The position numbers were made by a program, and so were the translations under genes. From positions 86,839,183-86,903,182 of the forward strand of contig NC_079499.1 in NCBI RefSeq assembly GCF_030052815.1: a stretch of DNA of 64,000 nucleotides, written 5' to 3'. Each line of letters starts with the position of its first letter. Position 1 is the first letter of the stretch. The notes beneath the pieces were generated by a model. The model was not told the origin of the DNA, ran no database searches, and saw nothing but the letters and a program-made list of their open reading frames with translations. This DNA is from Hevea brasiliensis. Lineage: Eukaryota > Streptophyta > Magnoliopsida > Malpighiales > Euphorbiaceae. Below, one piece after another: positions 1-12,025 of this stretch.

Positions 1-2727
1 TCCCAAACTCCATTTCATCAACAAAATCTCAATATTTTTTTCTACAACATTTCCATTTCTCAATCATTCATCTCATATGATATTCATGTAAAAGTCATAA
101 ATAAATATTTACTTTTTCATTCATAAACACAATTTCCACTATTTACATTAATACCAAAATACATTACATAAGTTTTAATTGCATATGAGAAAATAAAAGT
201 TAATTACAAAATACCCAAAATGAAACCTAGTGTCCTACTAATGCACTGACATCGGTGAGGTGACACGGATACTATGCAGAGCTGCAGAAGGTCTCACCCA
301 GTCTGTGGTTTACTGGGCTCTCGGTCGGTCTCTCCAGAACCTACGCGTGGCAAAAAGCAACGCGCTAAGCAATAATGTTTAGTGGTGCCAATAATAAAAT
401 AAAAAGAAATAACAGAAAATAAATATGCAGTGCATGTCCTGATGTCTTATGCAGACAATTTTTCGATCATTATTGATAATCTTATTTATTTTGTACTTGT
501 TATATTCATAATTTCATTAAATTTATTCACTTTCATTTTTGGTTGCCCAAGTAACCTATCTTTGGATGATTGGTGGATAAGCGGGTAACCGCTTTGGGTA
601 TCAAGTACCTCGGGCCGTCACACCATCGGTCACATATGTGTCTCCTAGTGTGCAACAGAACAGGTAATAAGCTGTAATAACATTAGGCACAAGGCCAAGT
701 CTCAACACAATGTCAGAATGGCTAAAAGCCATAAAATCACAGAATAGCATAATGCCATGTGCAGTACTGCTAACTGAACCCAATTGGCATGCCAACCTAT
801 CCAAACCAATCTTGCTATGTGTAATAGGGCATGTTACAATTTTAAATTATAAAATTCTTGAAATTTAAGTTTAGGTGTTACTATTCATTTTATTAGTCAA
901 CTAAAATGTTGACTTTTGCATAGACAATAGGTACATTGGTTCTAATACTCCCAACATACCACATTTTGCATTCTAAAATTGTTGGTATTGGTTGCCAATA
1001 CTATTTCTAAGCTTAGTGTTAGTTATTCAAAATTTTTAGATTTCAAGCCTTATATTTACAGTTTCATTGGTCATTTATACAATAGGAATTTGGCAAAATT
1101 GTCTTCATGAAAGTTGTTCCTTATTTTGTCTAGTTACATTTCTTTTTTCGAATCACTCTATTTGGAGTTTTGTAGCTCAAGTCATGGCCTAAACACCATA
1201 ACTGGCCGGATTGGACAGAATCCAAAATTCTGGGCAAAACTGGTTCTGCCAGATTTGGTAACCTAAGTTTGGTTGGCAATATGACTAGGTTATGATCAGA
1301 ATTTGGATTTCTGTTCTCCATGAAAGTTGTAGGTCTATGTCTCATATTTCTTCTGATAAAATTTTAGGTCAATTGGACCTTTCTGCACTGAGTTATGACT
1401 AAATGAATAAATACTATTTATTTGGTTATTTTACCCAGGCAGAATGCAAGTCACCCGGATTAGGGCAATTTTTAGGCCAACTTAGTTTGGTTTTCTGGGC
1501 AGGGTTTCTTCACCAAAGTTGTGCCATTATGTGTCTAGTTTCATGCCTAATTGGCCTTGTACCAATTGAACCTATACAACTCCATTTATGGCTACCCAAC
1601 CCTGCTGGACTCATGGTCAGTCCTGCAGGTCAGCCAAGGCAGCTTACCAATCTCAAATACCAAGCCACAACTCTCTTCATTTCCTCATCATACACAGCCA
1701 AATGGTCACTAATTGACCATTTAAACTTTCATTCACCAACACATGAACAAAATTTAAGTTTTATGTCTCAAACCCTAACTCCAACAACTAAAATTTTCAT
1801 ACACATACAATCCATAGTTTACAACACCAACATCATGTTCAATGGCAGCCATACACAAAATTTTTAGAATAAATTGGCACTAACCTTGACTTAGGCACTT
1901 TCCAAGGCTTAAAAACTTCACTTTCTTCCTTTCAAATTGCTGCCCAAAGCTTGCTCTAGTGGTAGGGATAAATTTTAATGAAGGCAAGTTAGGGTTTTGA
2001 GGTGGGAATTGAAGCTTTGATAAGCTTTCAATGGTTGTTGGGTATGGAGGAGAGGAAACGGCTGGTTTGGGTGAAGGAGATGAATCTGATTGCTTTTGAT
2101 TATTTTTGTCTCAATTATCCCTTTTTAATAGGTTAGCTTAATTGTGATTGGTGGGGAAAGGGTTGATGACATCGTGTGATGTCAAAATTGTCATTTAATC
2201 TCATTTTCTTTCCTTTTCTTCTCTACTCATTTTCAATTTAATTTTTAGCAATATTTATTCACATTTTATGTCATAAAAGTTATTCACTTAACTAGACAAG
2301 TCGGCCACAAATCACCTCTGAAGGCGAAATGACCAAAATGCCCTCCATTTGGCTTAACAGACTAAAATTGTCTGTACCAATTGAAATTTTTTTCTAAGCA
2401 TTTTCTTGGAATTCTAATGCCATAGGAACCTCAATGACCCTTCTCTGGAGTCCCAAAAATTATTTTATGAATTTTCCCCCAGGTCTAGGCCTCCTAGTTG
2501 CGAGAACCGCAACTTCCTACTAGGTTACCCATCGCTTGGACACCAGCTCATTTAACTTGGTTGTATTTTATTTCTAAAATTTTTCCTAAATTTTTCTTAT
2601 TAATATTTGACTTAATTATGGCTCCTCTCTTTAGTTTAAATATTTTTTCAGACGTTCTAGCTATCCGGACCAACACTGGTGACTGGAACAGTAGAATGTA
2701 TGGAGTTGCTACAGGAAGGGTGTTACA
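1..2727 (-). mobile_element. Gypsy LTR, family E, cut by left window edge
   Basis: The sequence runs parallel to the longer LTR of element E at about 44936-47806 and ends on the + strand in GGGTGTTACA. Read on the minus strand, the LTR therefore starts TGTAACACCC. Position 1 corresponds to roughly 265 bp inside the LTR, so its other end lies outside the window. The base after 2727 is gag coding sequence of the host Tat element, not a polypurine tract. This is therefore the outer edge of the insertion: either the 5' LTR of a minus-strand element or a solo LTR. The right TSD should be GAACC (2728-2732), but its partner is out of view. The open frame at 1403-1867 inside it has no recognisable protein and I do not treat it as a gene. 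Confidence 0.85.
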
Positions 2728-3560
2728 GAACCTTTCCCCCCGAAGTTCAAATTGCCCACCTTTAACAAATATGATGGCAGATTTGATCCTAGGAGTCACT
2801 GGCTAATTTTAGAACCACAATGCAATTGCAAAATGTTAATGATTTTATCATATGCAGGGTTTTCCCTTTAACCTTGATAAGACTCGCTTAGAAGTGGTAC
2901 CAACACCTTCACCCTAGGTCAATCCTAAGTTTCCAACACTTAGCCTCATAGTTTAAGCAAAGATTCATTACTTGTATACCACCAAAGAAACTATAATCTG
3001 ACTTACAAAAGGTTAGGCAAAATCTAGACGAGTTGCTTAAATGCTATATTGATCATTTCAATGCAAAAGCTTTCCAGGTTGAGCAACTCAACCATGAAAT
3101 TGCTTGTGAAGCCATGAAAAAGGGGTCCACCAATGCTAAATTTGTAGATTCCCTCATCAAAAACCCCTGCCAAAAACTATTACTAGCTAATGAAGCAGGC
3201 CTAGAAGTACATTCACCTGGATGATGAAAAGCAGTTATTACAAAATGGCAAAGCAACCCTTCTGGTGACAGGGATAAAGGGCTAGACAGATATAGAAGCC
3301 ATACCCCCCTGAATGAGCCTCAGTCTAGAGTGCAAATTTGGATCCAAAATAATAAGTAGGCAATCAAATATTCAAGAAAGTTGAATCCCAGAATAGTAGA
3401 CAAGTGAGACCATAATAAATTTTATAGATTTCATGATGATTTTGGCCACAAAAATTATTAATGAATGTAGATAATTACAAGATGAGATTGAAAGGCTAGT
3501 TAGGGATGGTGCACTAAGGTGTTTCACTCGCCACACTTAGTCTGACCGAGATAGAGATAG
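2728..3560 (+). pseudogene. gag: Tat-type gypsy gag, broken (level 0 host element)
   Basis: Translating in shifting frames gives the retrotransposon gag pattern. A KFKLPTFNKYDG segment near 2742-2778 is followed by a CRVFPLTL-like stretch near 2856, a KWYQHL-like stretch, then SILSFQHLASQFKQRF near 2915-2965. A stretch at 3033-3224 contains LLKCYIDHFN and FVDSLIKNP. These match the capsid domain of Tat/Athila-class Ty3/gypsy gag in order and spacing. Frameshifts and stops interrupt the gene, and its 5' part is separated by the LTR at 1-2727. It is the left end of the element that contains everything else in the window. The family assignment also rests on the downstream second RNase H. Confidence 0.8.
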
Positions 3561-4033
3561 GAGAAAAAGATTCGAGCATAGACTGAGATAGGGTGATGAT
3601 GAGGAACCCATTGGCACCATTAATGTAATAGCAGGAGGTCCTAATCTTACTCGACAAGACAAAAAGAGAAAGTTGACAAATCATCTCAACATAGTACTTG
3701 CAGTGGAAGAATTATGTCAGTCGCCCATAACCTTTGGCAAGGAGATGATAAAGTAGCTCACCCATACTGTGACCCTCAGGTTATCTCCCTTCGAATGAAC
3801 AAATACATGGTGAACCATGTTCTAATAGACACCAGAAGTTCAGTAAACCTCATTAATCTTGATGTGTCTGAGAAACTTAGCCTCTGAAGAAAAGACTTAT
3901 CAAAAGTCCCTTACCTTTTACTGGGTATAGGTGATAAATCTATACCTGTGCTGGGTACCACAAACATGATTATGGTTATCGGAGATGAACAATTCAAAAG
4001 GAAGATGTACGCCAAGTTTGCTGTGGTTGATAT
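3561..4033 (+). pseudogene. Tat-type gypsy gag-protease, 5' part, split by copia
   Basis: Frames read PIGTINVIAGGP near 3610-3645, typical of the segment before the Tat protease. The region of the protease active site follows: NHVLIDTRSSVNLI near 3810-3855, where the usual DTGSS is now DTRSS. It ends in YAKFAVVDI at 4007-4033. The copia element begins at the next base. The protease continues at 60125: removing the copia and one GATAT copy joins VVDI to PFSYNAILGRPI in frame, matching the conserved end of the family's protease. The Gly-to-Arg change at the catalytic motif and several frameshifts show it is dead. Confidence 0.8.
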
Positions 4034-6108
4034 TGAAAGAAATTTACACCAAACTTTGGAACAATTCACTAATAGGTGCAAGGTTAGCAATTTGAAAAAT
4101 TTTTCAACCCTAAGTTTCATGCAGCATATAAATCATTTATACTATTGCAAATCACTTAGTTTAGGTCCCAATCAATTGCTAACATACCCAATTTGCCATA
4201 AGGAAACAAAATTCTCAAACTTACAAAGTTAGGGTTTCAAGGAGAATTCTTACCCCTAAGGCATAGAATGAAATTTCAACCACCTAATCTGGGTAGTGAA
4301 GTCCCCAAGTGTTGGCTCTCTAGCTGGTCCACACAAGCCCCTTGATCAAAGCCTCTTGATCCAAGCCAAAACCTTGATCTTCCTTCCCATATGATTCGGC
4401 CAAACAAGAAAGGAAGGAGGAGGAGATTTCTTCTTGGTTCTAGGTTATGGAAGTGGTGAGAAACCTTTTCTCAAGCTTTAAATTCAAGTGTTTAACACTT
4501 AAACACCTTGAATTTGGATAGGAAGAAGAGAGAAACTTCTCTCCAATGGAGGAAGGAATTCGGCGAAACTAAGGTGGAAGATAACAATTTTTGTATTCTT
4601 CCTTCTTTTATATTATTTGTTAATTTTCTTTAATTAAAATTAAATTGACAAGTGTTCAACTATGATTCACTCAATGATTGAGTTTTCTAATTCCTATTGG
4701 TCCACATGTCAAGCTCTTAATCTTAATTAAAAAAATTAAACTTGTTTAATTAGCATTCTACAAATAATTAATTTAATTAATTAAATAATAAATTCCATTT
4801 TTTACCAAGTCAAAGCGGTCAAATTATCAAAATTTGACAAGTCAAACTTGTGTAAAATTGTGACCAAGTCCATAATCTTTTCCTTCCTTTAAACTTAATC
4901 CTTTCAAGTTTATATTTAACACTTTTAATATTAACTTGAATACTTCCATAGGTAAATTTATTTTCAAGTCATACTAGGAACTTTGTAATCTAATTACAAA
5001 CTAAATTTATTAATTTAATTAATTAATTAAATCATTTAATTAATTAATCAAATTAATCTTGCTTTGATCAAGTAGCTCTTATGTGTGTGACTTACTACGT
5101 TTATTACTAATTGACAATGAGAATAATATTAACTCCTTAATTTTTTTGGAACCATTCCAAACTCAAATGAAATTTCCTTTTCATTTAAATTCTCATAAGC
5201 TATAGTTGACATCTAGCATAATGTGCTATGACTACCCAATTAGTTTTGAATTAATTCTCCAATTCATGAACCTTGATCATACGTACCATGCACTAGAATC
5301 TCTCCATTACAAAATCCTAATTTTAGCTAGAGTCATGATTCCATGTCAAACTCTTATTCTTAGAATCATATGTCCTTCTTTTAATTCTAATTCTTGATTA
5401 ATAAGACTTTCCTGTCAGAAACTCTTTTCTGATTCACTCTTTCTGTCTTAGCCAGGAACTTGAATTCATCAAGAATAATTAAATGGACATAGGATTTTAT
5501 TCTTATTTACTTAGGGTAACAGATCCCATCTTTACTAACACCTATCTCCATATATAACTAATTAGAGCCAACACATGTCCATATGCCCATAAATAGTACA
5601 AGCATGAAAGCAGTATAAAACTTAAGCCACCTATATATAAGATAACTGTGTTATCTCAGGTCAAGGGATTATATGCACCATTATGATCTAGATGACTTTG
5701 TATTGAGAAAAGTAAACTCCATGTGCAAGTCATCTTATGTGACTGGTTCGGCCTACTTATCATATAAGTGCCTGTCATGTTTGTTATATGGTATGAGACT
5801 CACCATTCCATCTCATTAGTATCTTATGCGAATCACAGAAACAAACATAAGTGACAATCTATTCGGAGAAGTCATACCCAATGTAGTAGCTTAGATTGTA
5901 AACCCAATTTATAATGCTTGTACTAGAATATTCTGTCACTCACATTCTTAACAACTTAAGAATAAAACATATAATAAGTCATTAAAGGACATTTTTCTGT
6001 AATATTCAAATCATTTAAATATAAGAGAAATTAATAATTACCATAAAATGGGAATAAATATTTATAATACACAACACAAAGGCATTGCTCTAAGGCATAC
6101 TACTAACA
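4034..6108 (-). repeat. Copia 3' LTR
   Basis: On the minus strand it starts TGTTAGTAGTATGCC (near 6108) and ends in CTTTCA (4034). It is 2075 bp long and pairs with the LTR at 58044-60124 over its whole length, with many C/T and G/A differences. It is followed by a polypurine tract (rc of ATCTCCCACTTG), which identifies it as the 3' LTR. Blocks such as TGGTTCGGCCTACTTATCAT are shared with the solo LTRs at 17687-19873 and 44209-55875, so those belong to related copia subfamilies. The open frame at 5206-5397 lies inside and has a near-copy at 59226-59417; it shows no protein similarity I recognise. Confidence 0.92.
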
Positions 6109-6345
6109 ATCTCCCACTTGCACTAGAGCCAATGACTATAGTATACAATACTCATCTTCTAAAGATGACTGTATGACTATGGTCTATCTATGGCTTAAGT
6201 GAAGGGATCAGCTAAATTACCAGCCAACGTTATCCTCTGCATTATTTTCCAACTGATTTTCTGATTAAATGGTTTAGCTAATACCTGGTGTTTAGATTTC
6301 AGATGAGACCCAGTCCCTCTGCCCAAACTTAGGCACTACTGTTGT
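6109..6345 (-). pseudogene. pol: Copia RNase H C-terminus plus polypurine tract
   Basis: Reading right to left, the translation contains QRITLAGNLADPFT near 6200-6250, the conserved ENLADPFT-type C-terminal motif of copia RNase H. It then runs into the purine-rich AAGTGGGAGATTG next to the 3' LTR (rc of 6108-6120). This is the last internal block of the level-1 copia. Element B was inserted immediately upstream, at 6346, with TSD GTTGT (6341-6345). The copia RT/RNase H resumes at 16661. Confidence 0.78.
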
Positions 6346-6964
6346 TGTAACATCCTCATTTTCGTAGTCCGTATATTCTACTGTTCTGACAGCTAATGTC
6401 TATCCCGGAAAGTCAGAATGTCTGGAACTACACTTCGATGATAATGAACAGACATATAATGATGAAATAAATAAGAAGAAAATGCAAGAAAAATCAAAGA
6501 CAATTGAAAGAGAGAAAATGAAGCTAAGTTAAATGAGCTGGCATCGCTGATGGGTGACCGTGATCGGGAAGGCCGTTCTGACCCAGGATCATGGGGAACC
6601 CTCAGAATTTAATTTCGGAACGTAAGTAAAGGTCTATTGAAATATAATTGACACTAGAATTATTAAAAAAAAAATTAATAAATTAGTACAAAAAAAAATG
6701 AAAAATCGAGAAACAGACAAAAATTGCTGTTACCGAAAAATCGGGAATATAACCTGAAGTGGGGTATTTTGGTCAATTGACACCTAGAGTTTACTTTTGA
6801 CTTAAATGTCCATGAAAAATAAGTGGTATTATATTTTGAAAATTTAATGAAAAATGAAATTCAAGATAACATGTAATTTAAGGGAATTGGAGGGCATAAT
6901 TGCAATTAAAGGAAATCTTGAATTAATCTAATTTTTAATTGTGATTAGTGGGGCACTAGTGGAG

Positions 6965-6973
6965 TATATAAGG
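6965..6973 (+). promoter_or_regulatory. TATA-like box, element B 5' LTR
   Basis: TATATAAGG sits within a local inverted repeat (AGTGG ... CCACT), about 620 bp into the LTR, followed by pyrimidine-rich sequence. The same box is at 12647-12655 in the 3' LTR. Its role as the LTR promoter is inferred from motif and position only. Confidence 0.55.
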
Positions 6974-8039
6974 ACCACTAGGATAGATTTTTCCACTATT
7001 CATCTTCTTCTTCATTCTTCTTTGCCGAATTGAAATTTCTCCAAGCTTCATCCATGGCCGCCCCATATACAAGCCTTCATCTACCCATCTTCAAGCCTTG
7101 ATTTTCATAAGTTCCTTCATTAAACTTAGTCTATACATCATGGGCAGTATAATGGAAGCAAAAAGAAGAGGATTTGATGAAGTTTTGGTCAAGCTCAAAA
7201 AAGGTTAGTGCTAGTTTTTCATCCCTTGTTTCATTAAAGTTTGTATTAAGGTTGAGATGAGTTGGATGGTGAAGAAATTTGAAGGATTTGATGAGTTATT
7301 GATATATTCAATTTTGGACAGCCATGAAAGTTTATTGTAGTTGAGTTTTTCTTACCTCAAATGGATGGAAACTAAGGTTGAATAACTTAAATGGAGGAAT
7401 TTACAAGTTAAAATCTAAGTATGTGCATGTAGTGCTTGAATTAAGGGTGTGTAATGGAACCTTAATGCTTTGGGCAAACTGCCATGTTTGGTAGCCTATT
7501 AAACCATAAATTTGTGTGTGAACGTGTAGTTATTAATGAAATATGCTAATGTTAAATTTTGGGCAGCAAGTGTAAGTGATATTGAAGTATGATTATGTTG
7601 AAGTGTATGTGTAATATTGACATTGAGATATGTTGAATTTTGGTGGAAGTGAATGTTGAACTTAATGGTGAATTGTGTGCATTGAGCACTTGAATATTCT
7701 GCCCAAAATTGTTGCTGGAATTGTGTACAATATATATATGGAAGTGTTGTTGATTGAATATTAAAGTAATGAGGAGGAGAAGGAATATCAAATTGGAAGT
7801 GTATGTGCTTTGTGCAGGTTGTGTATTGAAGGCAGTACCTAAATTAGGCCATAAGTGCCAAAATATGAACCCAATTGGTATGAAGACAATGGGGGGTGAA
7901 ACTAGACACCAAATAGGCCAACTTTCATGTAGAAATGTTGCCAAAATTTTGCCTAAAAACTGACCTTAAAAATGACCAAATCCGGATTAGCAACCTTGCA
8001 ACCCAGATTTTTGACCATATGAACAGTAGTCCTTGGGAT

Positions 8040-8830
8040 GACCATAACTCACTCAAAACAGGTCCAATTGACCTGAAATTTTTACCATGGTTAGTTTAGA
8101 CATAGAGCTACAATTCTTATGAAGACAACAAAACCCAGAATGGCCAAAACCAAGTCAAATAGCTTTCACAAGTTCAGGTACCAAAACTGCCAGAACTAAA
8201 ATTCACCAAATTTTGCACTAAAGGTGCAATCTGTCCAGCTTTAGTAAATTGACCATATCTTGGTCTATACAACTTAGAATGACCTGAAATTTTTCCCCGA
8301 ATGCAATAAGATATAGAGCTACAATTCTTATGAAGAAACCAAAAACCAAAAATGGCCAGAACCAAGTCAAATAGCTTGCACAAGTTCAGGTACCAAAACT
8401 GCCAGAACTAAAATTGACCAAATATTGCACTAAAGGTGCAATCTGTTCAGCTTTAGTAAATTGACCATATCTTGGTCTATACATCTTAGAATGACCTGAA
8501 ATTTTACCCCGAGTGCAATAAGACATAGAGCTACAATTCTTATGAAGACACCAAAAACCAGAAATGGCCAGAACTAAGTCAAATAGCTTGCACAAGTTCA
8601 GGTACCAAAACTGCCAGAACTAAAATTGACCAAATTTTGCGCTAAAGGTACAATCTGTCCAACTTTAGTGAATTGACCATATCTTGGTCTATACGACTTA
8701 GAATGACCTGAAATTTTACCCCGAGTGCAATAAGTCATAGAGCTACAATTCTTATGAAGACACCAAAACTCAGAAATGGCCAGAACCAAGTCAAATAGCT
8801 TGCACAAATTCATGTACCAAACCTGGCCGA
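8040..8830 (+). repeat. 212-bp tandem repeats in B 5' LTR
   Basis: Successive copies start with GGTACCAAAACTGCCAGAAC at about 8179, 8391 and 8603, a 212-bp period, with a diverged fourth unit near 8813. Each unit carries TTGACCATATCTTGGTCTA, then ATGACCTGAAATTTT, then AATAAGACATAGAGCTACAA. The same array is in the 3' LTR with unit starts near 13860, 14072 and 14284. Single or few diverged copies occur in the LTRs of C (24420-24750), D (34220-34520) and E. Confidence 0.9.
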
Positions 8831-11014
8831 ACCAAAAGTGACCTAAAAATGACCTAAGCCTACTATTTTAGTGCTTTCTGTCCAGCATTGGTAAATTGAC
8901 CATATCTTGGTCTACACAACTCAGAATGACCTGAAATTTTGCCCCGCGTGCAATAAGACATAGACCTACAAGTTTGTAGTTTGGACCGAAACCCAAAAAC
9001 CGAGGGAACTAGGTCGTCCGGCTAGGGCAAAATAGTACACCGAAATCCGGTAAATTGCAATAAAATGCAATACACTTAGAAATGAAATTGGTAACATATA
9101 CCAACACTAAAGGGCTATAAAATGTGACTATTGGTAACATTATAATTGACTCACGTAGAGTGCATCAAGGGTCAACATTATAGGTTGACTAAGGAAATGA
9201 ATTGAAGGGAATAGTACCAAGAGAAATAGGACTTTAAGCTAGACAAATCTAGCACACAAAAATTGAGAAATTGACCAAATTTTGAAGTAAAGGTGCAATC
9301 TGTCTAGCTTTAGTAAATTCACCATAACTTGGTCTATACAACTCGAAATGACCTGAAATTTTGCCCCGCGTGCAATAAGACATAGAGCTACAATTTTGCT
9401 TCTTTGACCAGAAGCTAAAAACCAAGGAAAATAGGACTTTAAGCTAGACCAATCTAGCACACTAAAATTGAAAATTGGTAATTACATAAAATGATGATTG
9501 AAGTGATTTGGCAATGAATGCCAATTTGTGAAAAGGGTAAATTGCATTATATTGACAACATATTGAATTGTAAATTGTGACATGTTGATGCTAGAATCAA
9601 CCTATCCATGATGCATAAAAAGGTCAATAATTTTATTGACTAGTGAAAGGCATAAAGATGTATAAACCCTATGAATAAAGAATTAAATATGTAACATTGT
9701 AATATGCCCTAATTTGCCTAGTTGACTACTTTGGATAGGTTGGCATGCCAATAGAATTCTGACAGCTGTTCTGTAAATGACTTTATGTCATACTGTGTTT
9801 TATGGCTTATTATGCCATACTATGATTTTAATAGCCTATGTCTATACAGATTGTATTATTATACTCGGCTTAATGCCTGATTGATTATATGACTTTTTAG
9901 CCACACTGTTTGCACACCGGGAGATACTTTGTGACCGATGGTGTGACGGCCCGAGGTACTAGGTACCCAGTGCTAGTGTATCCGTTTATCCAGTCTGGTC
10001 AGTGTATAGGCTATATGGGCAGTCATTTAAAACATTATTCAATTCAGGAAGCTAAGTTAAGTTAAGTATAATGAAATTTCAGTACAATTAAATTACGTAT
10101 TGAATGAATGAGTAAAAGAGATTAGCAAAAGAAACATAACAAAAATATAAATTACAGAACCGTAGAGACTTGAAATACAATACAGTTAGAATAATTTGTA
10201 TACTAGGTAGTATTACTGAAAAGTTATAAACTAAGCACTTCCAAAGAGGAACAAACTAGTATATAAGATTGTTGATACTAGAAATACCATACCAAATTAA
10301 ATTGATTCTTGAGTATCTGAATTATGATTTATTTCTTTCTTTAATTGTATATATTATTTCTTGTTATACTATTGCACCACTAAGCAGAAATGCTTAGCGC
10401 GATGGAATTGCTTCCTCGCAGTCTCAAGGTAAAACTAGTAGACTGTCGACTGAGATTTTTGGAGTCCAGATCTGCAGAAGTGTCAGAAGAATTGAAGGTT
10501 GTCACCTCCTCAGCAATGCATGTAGATAAGGCTCATATTTACACATTTTATGTATTTTGTTCATTCTAAGTATAATGTAAATTATTTGTACATCCTGTAC
10601 TTGACAAATTTATGTAATTAGTTGGCAAATTATGCAAAATAATAAAATGTAAGAATTTTGATATATGGGTTAAGTATCTGATCATGATGATTCTGATTGA
10701 GATTGAGTATGAAAAATTTTAAGACTGATTCTGAGTTGTGAATTTGAGTATATATTGAAATTATTTTTGGCAGGTTCAAAAGAATTGTTAGTCCAAATTA
10801 CTGCCGGCACTCTGCTGGATTATCATTAAAATTTTTGAATTTTCCAAATTAGTTAGATTTTGATAAAAGTGAAAATAGCCTAAACCTTAAATAAGGTTTT
10901 TGAATAAATAAATCAAGAACTGTAATGAAATCAGATAAGATCAGGTGCTCCAGCACTCTGTGTAACACACTTTGCTTGGCTACACTGTAGACGGCTGAGG
11001 GGTATTACATTTAG

Positions 11015-11026
11015 TGGTATTAGAGC
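11015..11026 (+). promoter_or_regulatory. Primer-binding site, element B
   Basis: TGGTATTAGAGC differs by one base from TGGTATCAGAGC, the complement of the 3' end of plant initiator tRNA-Met. It lies five bases after the 5' LTR end. Minus-strand DNA synthesis would be primed here. Confidence 0.85.
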
Positions 11027-12007
11027 ACGGTTTAGGCGTTCCTAGGCAAAGATAAGTGGAAAGATAGTGTGCATACATGCATTGCATTCATAAGAGTCGA
11101 GGTGACACTATGCAGATCTGTTTACTTTTGATTATTCAAAGTGAAGATATGGACTCAGAGTCGCAAAGGGCATTACAAAAAGAAGTAGAAAACCTAGTTC
11201 ATGAGGTTATAACGTAATAACTACATAATGTTCTCGATGTTTGTATTGTAAGTTGCAGAATAGTACCGATATGGGATTATTGTGTAGAGCTACGTGCTTC
11301 CTCATGGTAGAATAAAACAAAAATATTTGTAAGTAATCTATAATTTGATACAGTTACGCCCGAACAGAGTACTATTACGGAAAATAAATGTGAAAATTCT
11401 AGTCAAAAATTTAAAACTTCAGAACTAGCCTATCGAAAGACTACACTTCTAAGGTAGCTAGAGTCAGTGACTCGGTTACACTAATGTGGACGACCATTAC
11501 CACAAAAATTGTTATAAGCTTTGAGAATTCAGTATGGCTATAAATTAGAAAGAACACCTTGAGGATGAAGATATTTGGACATAGATATGGAGTCTTATCA
11601 GTATTTTAATATTTTTGACAGAAAGGAATGATGTAGGTATTTGAGAATACATTTAGAAATTGTATTGATGCTCTCTCCGGAAGCAAGAATAGATACCTTC
11701 CAATGATGGAGTTTGTGTATAGTGATATTTATTAAATAAGCATGAAGATACCAAGGTATAAGGTCTTGTATGAGATAAATGCAGAATACCTAGACAAAAG
11801 GTAATTTAACAGAGTTGGAATTGGTAAATGAGACAGAAGGACTGGTAAAGAATCCTAGTATGAGAGATCAAGAAACTAATGAATAATAGAATTTCATGAG
11901 TAAGAATACTAAAGGCAGAGGAAAACAATGATGGAAAAGTGAATAAAATTATGAGACAACGATAAGCTCGGTTGTTCGAATCAGATGAATTTCGAGGACG
12001 AAATTCC

Positions 12008-12025
12008 TTTTTAGAGGGGAAGAGT
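12008..12025 (+). promoter_or_regulatory. Polypurine tract, element B
   Basis: TTTTTAGAGGGGAAGAGT directly precedes the 3' LTR start TGTAAC at 12026. It is preceded by TTTCGAGGACGAAATT, a conserved pre-tract block also found next to the 3' LTRs of D (41512) and, inverted, E (47822). Confidence 0.82.

Larger units (their letters stand above)
6346..11009 (+). repeat. Element B 5' LTR (4664 bp)
   Basis: Starts TGTAACATCC and ends GGTATTACA; the primer-binding site begins six bases later. A TATA-like box lies at 6965-6973. The second half is built from tandem copies of a module of about 212 bp (8040-8830), with diverged copies near 8880-8990 and 9265-9400. The distal part carries TGTGACCGATGGTGTGACGG near 9931-9950. 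That motif recurs in inverted orientation in the LTRs of E and the left-edge LTR, which shows common descent. Minus-strand open frames of about 70 codons recur with the tandem repeat and look like by-products of it. Confidence 0.9.
11010..12025 (+). pseudogene. Element B interior: gag start and decayed integrase
   Basis: A short frame begins MDSESQRALQKEVENLVHE near 11149, comparable to the gag start of E (MDPSSQRAVEEEVESHAP). It then collapses into stops. From 11637 the translation VFENTFRNCID ... YLPMMEFVYSD aligns with the integrase segment VLEDMLRSC ... YLPLVEFAYNN of element D. The bases before it (GATGTAG|GTATTTGAG, AG at 11635-11636) look like the acceptor end of the intron-like insert seen in C, D and E. 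The block 11180-11350 is similar to 27970-28140 in C, so both share a degraded internal ancestor. It ends in the polypurine tract. Confidence 0.72.

Noticed and set aside
1403..1867. 154-codon open frame on the + strand
   Set aside because: It lies in a gypsy LTR. The matching region of the E LTR (46291-46572) is open for a shorter, different stretch, and there is no recognisable domain.
8174..8813. Three consecutive minus-strand open frames of 69-71 codons with similar proteins
   Set aside because: They are the 212-bp LTR tandem repeat read in antisense. The period is not a multiple of three and no known domain appears.
8040..8830. Regular repeats suggesting a CRISPR-like array or satellite
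   Set aside because: Units are 212 bp, head to tail with no unique spacers, and lie inside both LTRs of a gypsy element in plant DNA.
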